Source of the DNA: CADEDH01 sp039201605
Lineage (GTDB): Bacteria > Actinomycetota > Acidimicrobiia > Acidimicrobiales > SZUA-35
Length of the DNA: 64,000 nucleotides
NCBI GenBank assembly: GCA_039201605.1
Contig: JBCCRO010000011.1
Span: 1 to 64,000, forward strand
Direction: 5' to 3'
This document shows positions 42,074 to 52,500 of the stretch, in pieces. Each line of letters begins with the position of its first letter. The first letter of the stretch is position 1. The notes under the pieces were generated by a model. It was given only the letters and a program-made list of their open reading frames with translations. It did no database searches and was not told the origin of the DNA. The translations under genes were made by a program, and so were the position numbers.

Positions 42074-43747
42074 ATGACCACCGTCAACCCCATCACCGTC
42101 GAGATCATCCGCAATGCGCTCACCTCGGTCGCCGACGAGATGAACGCTACCCTGATCCGCTCCGCCTACACCCCGATCATCTACGAGATGAAGGACTGCT
42201 CGGTCGCCCTCCTCGACGCCGATCACGCCGTGCTCGGTCAGTCTGCCGGGTTGCCGATCTTCCTCGGCAACCTCGAGGCCTGCACCGAGGCCATCGAGGA
42301 GCAGTTCGGTCGCGAGGCGTGGGAGCCGGGCGACGTCTGGATCATGAACGACCCCTACGTCACCGGGACCCACCTCCACGACATGACGGTCATGGCCCCG
42401 ATCTTCACCGCCGATGAGACCGAGCTGCTCGGCTTCGCCACCTCCCGGGCCCACTGGCTCGACGTCGGCTCCAAGGATCCGGGGGGCACGATCGACTCGG
42501 TCGACGTGTTCCAGGAGGGCCTGCGGCTCTCCCCGGTTCGGGTGGTCGAGGGGGGTGTGCAGGTCAAGTCGCTCACCCAGGCCATCGGCCGCAACAGTCG
42601 CTTCTATCACGGCGCCATCGGCGACCTCGGCGCCCAGATCGCCTGCTGCAACACCGGGGCCCGGCGGCTGCCCGAGATCTTCGAGCGGTTCGGAGCCGAG
42701 ACGGTGCTGGCGGCCCGGGACGAGATCTTCCGGCAGTCCGAACAGATCGAGCGCGACTTCATCAGCCGGGTGCCCGACGGCGAATACCGGGCCGAGGGCA
42801 CGATCGACAGCGACGGCGCGACCGACGAGCCGGTGGCCGTGCGACTGCGGCTGGTCATCGACGGCGACACGATGCACGTCGACCTGACCGAGACCGACGA
42901 CGCCCGCCCGGGGCCGGTCAACTGCGGGGCCACCCAGGCCGTCGCCGCCGCCCGCGTCGCCTACAAGCTGCTGATCGACCCCGACAGCCCACCCAACGGC
43001 GGGTCGTTCCGCTCGCTGACCGTCGACGTGCGCGAGGGGTCGCTGGTCGGGGCGGTCGAACCCTTCCCGGTCGAGTGGTACTTCACCCCGCTCGGCCTGC
43101 TGATCGATCTGGTGGTGAAGGCGCTGTCCGACGTCGTTCCCGATCGGGCGGCCGCCGCCAGCTACGGCGACTCGATGGTGATCTTCCTCAGCGGGGTCGA
43201 CCCCGAGACGAAGGCGCCGTGGCTCCACGTCGAGCCGACCGTCGGCGGTTGGGGGGCCTGGGACGGCTCCGACGGCCAGGACGCCATGATCAACAACGTC
43301 AACGGCTCGCTCAAGGACATGCCGATCGAGGTGCTGGAGACGAAGTTCCCCCTCCGCATCCGTCGCTACGGCTACCGCACCGACTCCTCGGGGCACGGCC
43401 GGTACCGGGGCGGTGTCGGCGTCAGTCGTGAGTTCGAGCTGCTGGCCGACGCCACGGTCTCGACCTGGTTCGAGCGGAGCAGGACCCCGGCCTGGGGGCT
43501 GTCCGGCGGCCTGGACGCCACCGGTCCGGACGTGGTGATCAACCCCGACACCCCGGACGAGGTCCACGCCCTCAAGAGCGCCAACGTCGCCCTCAAGAAG
43601 GGCGACGTGATCCGAACCATGACCGGGGGCGGTGGTGGGTTCGGTGACCCCAAGGAGCGTGACCACGAGCTGGTCGCCAACGATGTCGCCATCGGCGTCA
43701 TCTCGGAAGACACCGCCCGGTCGGTCTACGGCCTGGGCGAGAACTGA
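42074..43747 (+). CDS. hyuB: Hydantoinase B / oxoprolinase-family subunit (second set)
   Basis: A 557-aa HyuB. NPITVEIIRNALTSVADEMNATLIRSAYTPIIYEMKDCSVALLDAD (start shown in part) has the typical N-terminal pattern. WIMNDPYVTGTHLHDMTV and the C-terminal TGGGGGFGDPKERD are hallmarks. It differs from the hyuB at 34497 by lacking the Thr/Asp extension and by having NDPYVTGTHLHD in place of NDPYRGGVTHLND, so the two pairs are paralogues rather than a recent duplication. The ATG follows GGAG. Confidence 0.93.
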   Translation: MTTVNPITVEIIRNALTSVADEMNATLIRSAYTPIIYEMKDCSVALLDADHAVLGQSAGLPIFLGNLEACTEAIEEQFGREAWEPGDVWIMNDPYVTGTHLHDMTVMAPIFTADETELLGFATSRAHWLDVGSKDPGGTIDSVDVFQEGLRLSPVRVVEGGVQVKSLTQAIGRNSRFYHGAIGDLGAQIACCNTGARRLPEIFERFGAETVLAARDEIFRQSEQIERDFISRVPDGEYRAEGTIDSDGATDEPVAVRLRLVIDGDTMHVDLTETDDARPGPVNCGATQAVAAARVAYKLLIDPDSPPNGGSFRSLTVDVREGSLVGAVEPFPVEWYFTPLGLLIDLVVKALSDVVPDRAAAASYGDSMVIFLSGVDPETKAPWLHVEPTVGGWGAWDGSDGQDAMINNVNGSLKDMPIEVLETKFPLRIRRYGYRTDSSGHGRYRGGVGVSREFELLADATVSTWFERSRTPAWGLSGGLDATGPDVVINPDTPDEVHALKSANVALKKGDVIRTMTGGGGGFGDPKERDHELVANDVAIGVISEDTARSVYGLGEN

Positions 43748-43752
43748 TCGAA

Positions 43753-43769
43753 CCGTCCGAATCGGACGG
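43753..43769 (+). promoter_or_regulatory. Hairpin between hyuB and the binding-protein gene
   Basis: CCGTCCG (43753-43759) and CGGACGG (43763-43769) form a perfect 7-bp stem with an AAT loop, 17 nt before the ATG at 43786. It may protect the downstream mRNA from 3-prime decay or partially terminate, so the binding protein is made at a different level from the enzyme genes. Confidence 0.45.
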
Positions 43770-43785
43770 GGAAAAGGGAGAGGAC

Positions 43786-44889
43786 ATGTCCAAACGACTA
43801 TTTCGGCTGCTCGCAGCCCTGATGGCGCTGGCCCTGGTGGCCGCCGCCTGCGGCTCCGACGACGACGAGGGGGCCGACGACGCCTCCGCGTCGGCTTCGG
43901 AGACCGAGACGACCGAGGCCGAAGCCGAGGAGGAGGCCGAGGCCGACGACACCGAGGAGGAGGCGGAGGAGAGCACCGAAGAGGCCGCGGGCGGTGACGT
44001 GCGGGTCGCCTACTTCGGCTACTCGAACGTGAACGGCTTCACCCAGGGCATCTGGACCGGCGTGCAGAACGCCGCCGCCGAGGCCGGGGTGGAGGCCGAG
44101 CTGTTCGACGGGCAGTTCGACGGCGACATCCAGGCCCAGCAGATCCAGAACGCCACCACCTCGGGTGACTACGACATCTACATCATCTCGGCCAACAACG
44201 GCGCCGCCATCACCCCGGCGGTCGAGGAGGCCATCGCCGAGGGCATCGCCGTGACCGCCGTCTACTCGGCCGTCGGTCCGGACTTCCTGACCCTCGATCC
44301 CCAGATCGACGGCATGTTGTTCGCCGGTACCCCGATCGCCGAGAACGGCTCGGGCATGGCGGAGATGGCCATCGAGGCCTGTGGCGATACCGACCCCTGC
44401 TACGTTTCCTACCTCATCGGCTTCGCCAACTTCCCACTCGACGACGCTCGTACCGCGGCGTTCGAGGAGACCATCGCCACCGCCGACAACGTGGTCCTCG
44501 TCGACAACGCCGTCGGCGGCTACGACCAGGCCACCGGACAGGAGGCGGCCGATGCGGTGTTCCTGGCCAACGACGAGATCAACGTCATGGTCGGCTCGTC
44601 CCAGGCCATCCTCGGGGCCGAGCAGTCGGCGATCAGCAACGGCGTCGAGGGCGTGCAGTTCATCGGCAACGGCTCGCCCACCCAGGCGGTCGAAGCGGTG
44701 AACGAAGGTCGCTGGTACGGCGTGTGGGTCGACGTGGTGCAGGACGCCGGTCGCCTCGGCGTCGAGCTCGGCGTGCAGCAGCTCAACGGTGAGAACCCGC
44801 CGGCGTCGACCAACCTCGACGACTTCGCCCCGGTGCTCAAGGGCACCGCCGACAGCCTGGGTGACTTCGAAGGTCAGTGGACGAACTGA
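43786..44889 (+). CDS. Sugar-type ABC transporter substrate-binding lipoprotein (RbsB/XylF family)
   Basis: A 367-aa lipoprotein. Signal peptide with lipobox VAAAC (Cys22), then an exceptionally acidic Glu/Asp/Thr-rich linker (about 24-67), then a type I periplasmic binding-protein domain: VAYFGYSNVNGFTQGIWTGVQNAA, DIYIISANNGAAITPAVEEAI and NVMVGSSQAILGAEQSA. Ligand is unknown; genes around it suggest a cyclic amide/amino-acid-like compound rather than a sugar. GAAAAGGGAGAGG precedes the ATG. The next gene overlaps its last 13 bp. Confidence 0.92.
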   Translation: MSKRLFRLLAALMALALVAAACGSDDDEGADDASASASETETTEAEAEEEAEADDTEEEAEESTEEAAGGDVRVAYFGYSNVNGFTQGIWTGVQNAAAEAGVEAELFDGQFDGDIQAQQIQNATTSGDYDIYIISANNGAAITPAVEEAIAEGIAVTAVYSAVGPDFLTLDPQIDGMLFAGTPIAENGSGMAEMAIEACGDTDPCYVSYLIGFANFPLDDARTAAFEETIATADNVVLVDNAVGGYDQATGQEAADAVFLANDEINVMVGSSQAILGAEQSAISNGVEGVQFIGNGSPTQAVEAVNEGRWYGVWVDVVQDAGRLGVELGVQQLNGENPPASTNLDDFAPVLKGTADSLGDFEGQWTN

Positions 44890-46574
44890 CCGAGGAGATC
44901 TCCTCGGGAGACCGGGTCGGCGACGCCGCGGCGTCGCCGACCGTTCTCTCGACGGTCGGTCTGACCAAGGTGTTCTCCGGCGTCCGCGTCGTCGACGACG
45001 CGAACGTCACCTTCCGGCGCGGTCAGATCCACGGCCTCGTCGGTCAGAACGGGGCGGGGAAGTCCTCCCTGGTCAAGATGGTGTGCGGCGTGTACCGAGC
45101 CGACGAGGGCCACCTCGCCATCGACGGGGCGGAGCTGGTGTTCACCACCCCCCGGCAGGCCCGAGATCGCCGGGTCACCCTCGTGGCCCAGGAGCTGTCC
45201 CTGGTGCCCGCCCTCAGCGTGGCCGAGAACATCCTCCTCGGCCGACAACCGAGCCGGGCCGGGCTCGTCAACGGTCGGGCCCTGCGGCGGCGGGCCCTCG
45301 AACTGATCGAGTCCTTCGGCTTCGGCCTCGATCCCGACGCCATCGTGTCCACGCTGGCACCCTCGGATCAGCAGAAGGTGGAGATCCTGCGGGCTCTCGC
45401 CTCCGACGCCGGCCTGATCGTGCTCGACGAGCCCACCTCGTCGATGTCGATCGACGATTCGACCCGGCTCTACGAGATCATCCGCCTCCTGGCCGACCGG
45501 GGGACGTCGGTGGTGCTGGTGTCGCACTTCCTCGACGAGGTGCTCGACGTGTGCGACGTGGTGACGGTGATGCGCGACGGCGAGGTCGTCGTCCACGCCC
45601 GACCGTCGGCCGAGCTCACCACCCAGGAGATCGTCCACCACATGGTGGGCGACGTCGAGGTGGAGGCCGGACCGGAGACCACCGAGGTCGACCGGACGGG
45701 CACGCCACGGCTCAAGGTCGACGGACTGTCGGGCAACCGGTTCACCGACATGTCGGTCGAGGTCCACCCGGGCGAGATCGTGGCCATGGTCGGACTGGTC
45801 GGCTCGGGCCGGACCGAGTTTCTGCGGGGCGTGTTCGGGGTCGACGCCACCTCGACCGGCACGATCGAGCTCAACGGCGAGCGGGTCCGGTTCCGGCGAC
45901 CGGCCGATGCGGTGAAGGCGGGCGTGGCCATGGTGACCGAGTCCCGCAAACTCGACGGGATCTTCCCGGTGCTCGGCACGTCGACCAACATCGCCATCGC
46001 CCAGCCGGGCGAGACCAGCGCGGCCGGGATCGTCCGGCGCGGCCTGCTCCGACAGCGGGCGGGTGAGGCGGCCGAGCGGGTGAACGTCCAGGCGGCCTCG
46101 TTGGAGAACCCGATCACCTCGCTGTCGGGCGGCAACCAGCAGAAGGCCCTCCTGGCCCGCTGGCTCCTCTCACCCCCACAGCTGTACCTGATCGACGAGC
46201 CGACCCGGGGCGTCGACGTGGTGTCGATCCAGCAGATCCACGGCCTGCTCAAGCGCCTGACCGCCGATGGCATGAGCGTGCTGATGGTGACCTCGGAGTT
46301 CGACGAGGCCCTTGCCCTGGCCCACCGCATCTACGTGGTGCGCAACGGGCGGATCGTCCGCCGGGCGGAGGCGGCCGAGGTCACCAAGCCCATGCTGCTG
46401 GCCGCCGCCTTTGGCACCGACGCCGAGGATGACGACCCCGACGACCCCGCCCCCGATCCCGATCCCGACCCCGACGACGACGTCGACCCGCTCGTCGACG
46501 TGGGCCCGCACGACCACGACCACCCGCATGACGACGAACCCGACGACCTGAGCGAAACGGCAGCGAGCGCATGA
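44877..46574 (+). CDS. Sugar-type ABC transporter ATPase (RbsA/MglA family) with acidic His-rich tail
   Basis: A 565-aa twin-cassette ATPase. Walker A GQNGAGKSS at 56-64, first Walker B LIVLDEPTSS, second signature LSGGNQQKALLARWL, second Walker B LYLIDEPTRGVD; the C-terminal cassette has the degenerate GSGRTE loop normal for RbsA/MglA. The last ~60 residues are an Asp/Pro/His tail (DDDPDDP..., HDHDHPHDD) not typical of this family. The gene overlaps the binding protein by 13 bp and the permease by 4 bp (ATGA), so the three are tightly coupled. Confidence 0.92.
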   Translation: MDELTEEISSGDRVGDAAASPTVLSTVGLTKVFSGVRVVDDANVTFRRGQIHGLVGQNGAGKSSLVKMVCGVYRADEGHLAIDGAELVFTTPRQARDRRVTLVAQELSLVPALSVAENILLGRQPSRAGLVNGRALRRRALELIESFGFGLDPDAIVSTLAPSDQQKVEILRALASDAGLIVLDEPTSSMSIDDSTRLYEIIRLLADRGTSVVLVSHFLDEVLDVCDVVTVMRDGEVVVHARPSAELTTQEIVHHMVGDVEVEAGPETTEVDRTGTPRLKVDGLSGNRFTDMSVEVHPGEIVAMVGLVGSGRTEFLRGVFGVDATSTGTIELNGERVRFRRPADAVKAGVAMVTESRKLDGIFPVLGTSTNIAIAQPGETSAAGIVRRGLLRQRAGEAAERVNVQAASLENPITSLSGGNQQKALLARWLLSPPQLYLIDEPTRGVDVVSIQQIHGLLKRLTADGMSVLMVTSEFDEALALAHRIYVVRNGRIVRRAEAAEVTKPMLLAAAFGTDAEDDDPDDPAPDPDPDPDDDVDPLVDVGPHDHDHPHDDEPDDLSETAASA

Positions 46575-47545
46575 CAGCGACAGCACCAGTAGATCCGGGC
46601 CCGGCCTCCCGGTTCACCATCGACGTCCGGTCGATCATGGCCCGATACGGCATCCTCATCGCCTTCCTGGTGTTGATCATCGGGGTCGGCCTGGGCAACG
46701 AGCGGTTCCTCACCGCCCGCAACTGGTCGAACCTGTTCGATCAGGCGGTGCCCCTGGCCCTGATCGCCTGCGGGGTGACGGTGTGCATCATCTCCGGCAT
46801 CTTCGATCTGTCGACCGGGTCGATGTTGGCGGTGTCGGCGATCGTGGCGGCCGAGGTGGCCCAGACCAGCCCGACCCTGGGCATGGTGCTCGGGGTGGTC
46901 ACCGGGTGTCTGCTCGGCCTGGTCAACGCCGGGATCATGGCCGCCACCGGCGTCAACTCCTTCATCGGGACCCTGTCGACCGCCTTCGTGTTCCGAGGGT
47001 TGGCGTTCATGGTCACCTCCGGAGCGCTGGTGCAGGTCTCGAGCGAGAGTTTCCGCACGCTCGGGGTCGAGAAGTTCCTGGGCCTCAAGTGGTCGGTGTG
47101 GCTCTTCCTGCTGGTCGCCGTCCTGCTCGGGCTGTTGATGTCGCGCACCACGCTCGGGCGGGCCTTCTACGCCGTCGGCGGCAACGTCGAGGCCGCCCGC
47201 CTCGTCGGTATCCGGGTGACCGGCGTTCAGACGATGGCCTACGTCATCTCCGGGTTCTGCGCCGGCCTGGCCGGGGTGGTCACCGCCAGCAAGATCGGGA
47301 GCGCCTCGACCGAGCTCGGACTGGGCATCGAGCTGCGGGCCATCACCGCCGCCATCGTCGGCGGCACGTCGATCTTCGGCGGCGAGGGTGCGGTGTGGCG
47401 GGCGGTGGTGGGCGTGATGTTCATCCAGTGCATCGGCAACGCCTTCATCCTCCTCGGGATCGATTCCCAATACGAGACCTTCGCCCAGGGTCTGCTTATC
47501 CTGGCCGCCGTGGCCCTCGACCAGTTCGTACGGAGAAGCCGATGA
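46571..47545 (+). CDS. Sugar-type ABC transporter permease (RbsC family)
   Basis: A 324-aa membrane protein with about 8-10 TM helices. The LIACGVTVCIISGIFDLSTGSMLAVSA and VGGNVEAARLVGIRV EAA-like loop and the final GGTSIFGGEGAVWRAVVGV segment are characteristic of BPD_transp_2 permeases. It overlaps the ATPase gene by 4 bp and its stop overlaps the M24 gene (ATGA). Transports the same compound bound by the upstream lipoprotein. Confidence 0.93.
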   Translation: MTATAPVDPGPASRFTIDVRSIMARYGILIAFLVLIIGVGLGNERFLTARNWSNLFDQAVPLALIACGVTVCIISGIFDLSTGSMLAVSAIVAAEVAQTSPTLGMVLGVVTGCLLGLVNAGIMAATGVNSFIGTLSTAFVFRGLAFMVTSGALVQVSSESFRTLGVEKFLGLKWSVWLFLLVAVLLGLLMSRTTLGRAFYAVGGNVEAARLVGIRVTGVQTMAYVISGFCAGLAGVVTASKIGSASTELGLGIELRAITAAIVGGTSIFGGEGAVWRAVVGVMFIQCIGNAFILLGIDSQYETFAQGLLILAAVALDQFVRRSR

Positions 47546-48663
47546 ACACCACCGCCCCTGCCCCGACCGTCCTCATCGATCGGTGGCATCTGCTGCAGGA
47601 ACGCCTGGCCCAGGCGGGAGCCGACGGTCTGCTGCTCGGCGGCGGGTCGGATCTGGCCCACCTCACCGGCTACCACGCCATGCCCTTCGAGCGGCTCACC
47701 GCTCTCGTGGCCCGGGCCGATCACGACCGCCCGACCCTGCTCGTCCCCGAGCTGGAGTTGGGTCGGGTCGAGCGCTGTGAGGAGGCCTTCGACGTGGCGA
47801 GCTGGAGCGAGCTGGAGGATCCGGTGGCCACCGCCCTCGGCGTGCTGGGCGACACCGCCTCCCTCGTCATCTCCGATGACCTGTGGGCGATGCACGTGCT
47901 CGCCCTCGCCCGGCAGCGGCCGGAGCTCGAACTGCGCACGGTGTCCGAGGCCCTGATGGGCATCCGGGTGGTCAAGACCGAGGACGAGTTGGAGGCCCTG
48001 CAGGTGGTGGGCGGCCTGGCCGATCAGGTCATGGCCATGGTCCAGTCCGGCGCGATCCCCCTGGTCGGGCGGACCGAGCAGGCCATCGCCACCGACATCG
48101 CCGACAACCTGCTGAAGGTGGGCCACGACACCGTCGAGTTCGTCATCGTGGCCTCGGGGCCGAACTCCGCCAGCCCTCACCATCATCCCGGCGAGCGGGT
48201 GGTCGAGCCCGACGAGATGGTGCTGTTCGACTTCGGCGGCAGCCACAAGGGGTACAACAGCGACACCACCCGCTGCGTGTTCACCGGGCCCGTCCCCATC
48301 GAGGTCCAGCGCGCCTGGAACACCTTGCGGGCCGCCCAGCAGGCGGCGGTCGATGCCGCCGCGGTCGGCAACCGGCTGTGCGACGTCGACGACGCCGCCC
48401 GCTCGGTCCTCGCCGACGCCGGCTACGGCCCGGCCTTCATCCACCGCACCGGCCACGGCATCGGCACCGAGGTGCACGAGCAGCCCTACGTCACGGCCGA
48501 GAACACGGCGGAGGTCGCGGTGGGGTACGCCTTCAGCATCGAGCCCGGCGTCTACTACGACGGCCGCTGGGGCATGCGCCTGGAGGACATCGTGGTGATC
48601 GGCCCCGACGGCCGGGCGGTGCGGTGCAACCACAGCGAGCGGGACCTGGTCTCGGTGGGGTGA
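47542..48663 (+). CDS. M24-family hydrolase (Xaa-Pro dipeptidase / creatinase-like)
   Basis: A 373-aa two-domain enzyme. N-terminal creatinase-type domain (residues 1-140), then the pita-bread fold with the five metal ligands: Asp in DFGGSHKGYNSDTTR, Asp in the same segment, His in HRTGHGIGTEVHEQPY, Glu in FSIEPGVYY and Glu in RLEDIVVI. A complete ligand set points to a metal-dependent peptidase (Xaa-Pro type) rather than creatinase, which lacks the metals. Coupled to the ABC permease, so it may cleave a dipeptide or amide released after HyuAB ring opening. Confidence 0.9.
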   Translation: MNTTAPAPTVLIDRWHLLQERLAQAGADGLLLGGGSDLAHLTGYHAMPFERLTALVARADHDRPTLLVPELELGRVERCEEAFDVASWSELEDPVATALGVLGDTASLVISDDLWAMHVLALARQRPELELRTVSEALMGIRVVKTEDELEALQVVGGLADQVMAMVQSGAIPLVGRTEQAIATDIADNLLKVGHDTVEFVIVASGPNSASPHHHPGERVVEPDEMVLFDFGGSHKGYNSDTTRCVFTGPVPIEVQRAWNTLRAAQQAAVDAAAVGNRLCDVDDAARSVLADAGYGPAFIHRTGHGIGTEVHEQPYVTAENTAEVAVGYAFSIEPGVYYDGRWGMRLEDIVVIGPDGRAVRCNHSERDLVSVG

Positions 48664-48665
48664 TC

Positions 48666-49433
48666 ATGGGAGACGGGGCTGCGCCGCTCGACTCCGGTCG
48701 GCTCGACTCGTTCCCCTGCCAGGGGGAGCTGCTCGCCCTCTACGAGACCCTGGTCAACGTCATGTTCTGCGCCAAGGACGCCGACGGCGTGTACCTGGAG
48801 GTCAACACCGCGTTCGTCCGCCGCACCGGTCGGGCGTCCAAGCGGGAGGTGATCGGCCGTCGGGTGGCCGACCTGTTCGCTCCCGAGCGGGCGGCGCGGT
48901 ACGAGGAGCAGGATCGCCATGTGCTGGCCGGCGAGGGAGCGCTGCGTGACGAACTGGAGCTGATCCGGCGGCCGGACGGCGAGCTCGGTTGGTACCTCAC
49001 CACCAAACTGCCGGTGTCGGGCTCCGACGAGGGGGCGGCACCGATCGGGCTGGTGTCGGTCAGCCGGGACCTGCAGACTCCGACCACCGACGGTGAGACC
49101 GTGGCCAGCCTCCAACCCGTGGTGACCCACGTGCGGGAGCATCTGCAGGAGCCGCTGCGGGTGGCCGACCTGGCCGCCGTCGCCGACTGCACCCCGTCGC
49201 AGCTCGACCGACGGCTGAAGCGGGTGTTCGGTCTCAGCCCCAAGCAGTACGTCCTCCGGGTCAAGGTGGAGCGGGCCATGACCCTGCTGACCGAGACCGA
49301 CGCCGACCTGGCCGACATCGCCCACCTCGCCGGCTTCTACGACCAACCCGATTTCTCCCGCCGCTTCGCCCGCGTCACCGGCAGGACGCCGGCCCAGTTC
49401 CGGGCCTCCAGCAGCGACCTCATCGGCTCCTGA
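48666..49433 (+). CDS. PAS domain plus AraC-type transcriptional regulator
   Basis: A 255-aa regulator: PAS domain (about residues 22-135; GELLALYETLVNVMFCAKDADGVYLEVN, then RDELELIRRPDGELGWYLTTK and a PAC-like strand) and C-terminal AraC HTH (about 150-250; VADLAAVADCTPSQLDRRLKRVFGLSPKQYV and DIAHLAGFYDQPDFSRRF). The PAS-AraC combination is less usual than AraC with a cupin. It lies 2 bp after the M24 stop and 94 bp before putA, so it may respond to a small molecule or redox state and activate the upstream catabolic operon or putA. Confidence 0.9.
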   Translation: MGDGAAPLDSGRLDSFPCQGELLALYETLVNVMFCAKDADGVYLEVNTAFVRRTGRASKREVIGRRVADLFAPERAARYEEQDRHVLAGEGALRDELELIRRPDGELGWYLTTKLPVSGSDEGAAPIGLVSVSRDLQTPTTDGETVASLQPVVTHVREHLQEPLRVADLAAVADCTPSQLDRRLKRVFGLSPKQYVLRVKVERAMTLLTETDADLADIAHLAGFYDQPDFSRRFARVTGRTPAQFRASSSDLIGS

Positions 49434-49527
49434 ACCGGCGGGGCCGGCCGCTCGGCTGTAGGAATCCGCCACCTCGGGGCCCTGATTCGTACAAGACCGG
49501 GCGGCGGTGGTCGCCGACGATGGAGGG

Positions 49528-52500
49528 ATGACGTCGACCGATCTGCCCCGTGCCACCGCAGCGTCCGAGACCGGGGTGGTCGGCGACACCGATGCGGGGG
49601 GCGATCCGGGGGCCGACGCCCTGGTCGAGCCCGCCATCGCCCTCGTCGACGGCTGGTTGCGGCGGGCCGAGGGGCTGGAGACGGCCAAGGAACGGGCCAC
49701 CATGGACCAGCTCCACCAACTGGTGGCCGACGACGACGGCGTCGCCTTCGTGATGCAGTTCGTCGACCGGGTCGCTCGTCCCGACGGCACGCGCATTGCG
49801 GCCCGGCAGCTCCGGTCCCTGGTGAGCGGAGCCCAGCTGCCGGGCTTCCTGTCGCCCGTCGACCGGTTGCTGCTGCGGGCCGGGGCCCGCCTCGCCCCGC
49901 TGGCCCCCGGCCTGGTCATGCCGCTGGCCGCTCGTCGGATGCGATCGATCGTGGGCCACCTCGTCGCCCCGGCCGAGCAGGGGCCGCTGGCCGACCACCT
50001 GGAGCGACAGCGACGGGGCGGCTACGAGGCCAACGTCAACCTGCTGGGCGAGGCGGTGCTGGGGGAGCGGGAGGCCAACCAGCGCCTCGACCGGCTGAAG
50101 GCCCTGCTCGCCGTGCCCGAGGTCGACTACGTCTCGGTCAAGATCACCGCCGTCGCCTCCCGCATCAACCACTGGGCCCACGAGGAGAGTCTCGACCGGC
50201 TGACGGAACGCCTGGCCGATCTGGTCGACGCCGCCGCCGGGGCCGACACCCCCACCTTCATCAACTTCGACATGGAGGAGTTCCACGACCTCCACCTCAC
50301 CGTTGCGGCGTTCAAGCGGGTATTGGGCTCCGAGGCCCGGGCCGGGCTCGACGCCGGCATCGTCATCCAGGCCTACCTGCCCGACTCGTTCGCCATCCTC
50401 CAGGATCTGACCCGCTGGGCGGGCGATCGCCACGACCGAGGCGGAGGCACGATCAAGATCCGTCTGGTCAAGGGGGCCAACCTGGCGATGGAGCAGGTGG
50501 AGGCGGCCATGCACGGCTGGCCCCAGGCCCCCTACAGCACCAAGCTCGACACCGACGCCGCCTACCGGTCCTGCGTCGACTGGGTCCTGCGGCCCGAGCA
50601 CCTGCGGGGCACCCGGATCGGGGTGGCCAGCCACAACCTGTTCGACGTGGCCTGGGCCCGCCTCATCGCCGAGCAGCGGGGGGTGACGGGCAGGGTCCAG
50701 TTCGAGATGCTGCAGGGCATGGCCCCCGGGCAGGCCAAGGCGGTCAACGTCGACGTCAGCGGTGACGGAACCGCCACCCTGCTCTACACCCCGGCGGTGG
50801 CGACCGACGACTTCGACGTCGCCATCGGGTACCTCTTCCGACGCCTGGAGGAGAACGCCGCCCCCGAGAACTACCTCCGCAAGGTGTTCGACCTGGTTCC
50901 CGGCTCTGCCGCCTTCGACGCCGAAGCCGAGTTCTTCCGTCGGGGCGTGGCCCGCCGTCACACCGTCGGCCACGAGCCCCGCCGGACCCAGGATCGGAGC
51001 CGCCAGCCGGCGCCGCCGACGGCCGGGGCGGACCCGGTGGCGGGGGAGGGTTTCGACACGACCCCGTTCACCAACGAGCCCGACACCGACCCCAGCCTCC
51101 CGGCCAACCGGGCCTGGATCGACGAGATCCTGGCCCGCCCGGCCCAGAGGTGCCGCACCCCGATCACCACCGCCGTCGCCGCCGTCGAGGCCGAGATCGC
51201 CGCTGCGGCCGCGGCCCAGCCCGCCTGGGCGGCCCGACCGGCAGGCGAGCGGCGGCGGATCCTGCACGCCGTGGCCGACGAGTTGAGTCACCGCCGGGGT
51301 GAGCTGATGGCCACGATGATGCACGAGGCCGACAAGACCCTGGGCGAGGGCGACGTCGAGGTGTCGGAGGCCGTCGACTTCGCCCGCTGGTACGGCGACC
51401 GGGCCCTCGACCTCGACGCGGTCCACGGCGCCACCTTCCGACCCCACGGCGTCGTCGGCGTCATCCCGCCCTGGAACTTCCCCACCGCCATCCCCGCCGG
51501 AGGCGTGCTGGCGTCCCTCGCCGCCGGCAACGCCGTGATCTTCAAGCCTGCCCCCCAGACCCCCCGGTGCGCCGAGGTGGTGGCCGAGGCCTGCTGGGCC
51601 GCCGGCGTGCCCGACGATGTGTTGCGCTTCGTCCGCACCGGTGACGACGACGCCGGACGCCATCTCGTCGAAACGGTCGACGCCGTGATCCTCACCGGCT
51701 CGTCGGAGACCGCCGACCTGTTCCGCTCGTGGAAGCCCGACCTGCGCCTCTTCGCCGAGACCTCGGGAAAGAACGCCCTGATCATCACCCCGAGCGCCGA
51801 TGTCGACCTCGCCGTTCAGGATCTGGTGCAGTCCGCCTTCGGCCATGGTGGCCAGAAGTGCTCGGCCGCCAGCCTGGCCATCCTGGTGGGCGAGATGGCC
51901 ACCTCCGACCGGTTCCGACGGCAACTCGTCGATGCGGTGGCGAGCATCGCCGTCGGGCCCGCCACCGACCCGGGCACCGATCTCGCCCCCCTCGTCGACG
52001 GCGGCAACGACCGCCTCGACCGGGCGGTCGACGAGCTCGACGACGGCGAGTCCTGGTTGGTGACGCCGCGCCGTACGGCGGAGGGCCTTCTGACCCCGGG
52101 CGTGCGGGACGGGGTGCGGCCGGGCTCGTGGTTCCACCGCACCGAGTGCTTCGGGCCGGTCCTCGGCCTCCTCGCCGTCGACACCCTCGACGAGGCCCTG
52201 GCCGTGGCCAACAGCAGCGCCTTCGGCCTGACCGGCGGCATCCACACCCTCGACCCCGCAGAGGTCCGGCGGTGGGCCGACGCCGTCGAGGTCGGCAACG
52301 GCTACGTCAACCGACCGATCACGGGGGCGATCGTCCAACGCCAGCCCTTCGGCGGTTGGAAGCGCAGCTCGGTCGGGCCCGGGGCCAAGGCCGGCGGCCC
52401 CAACTACCTGCTGCAGCTGGGCACCTGGACCGCCGACGACGGCGCCGACGTTGACTACGAGCGGCAGTGGGCCGACGAGTTCGCCGCCACCCACGACCCG

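Noticed and set aside
49435..49447. Small hairpin CCGGC-GGG-GCCGG after the PAS-AraC gene, as a terminator
   Set aside because: A 5-bp stem is common by chance in this GC-rich DNA and no U tract follows, so it was not listed.
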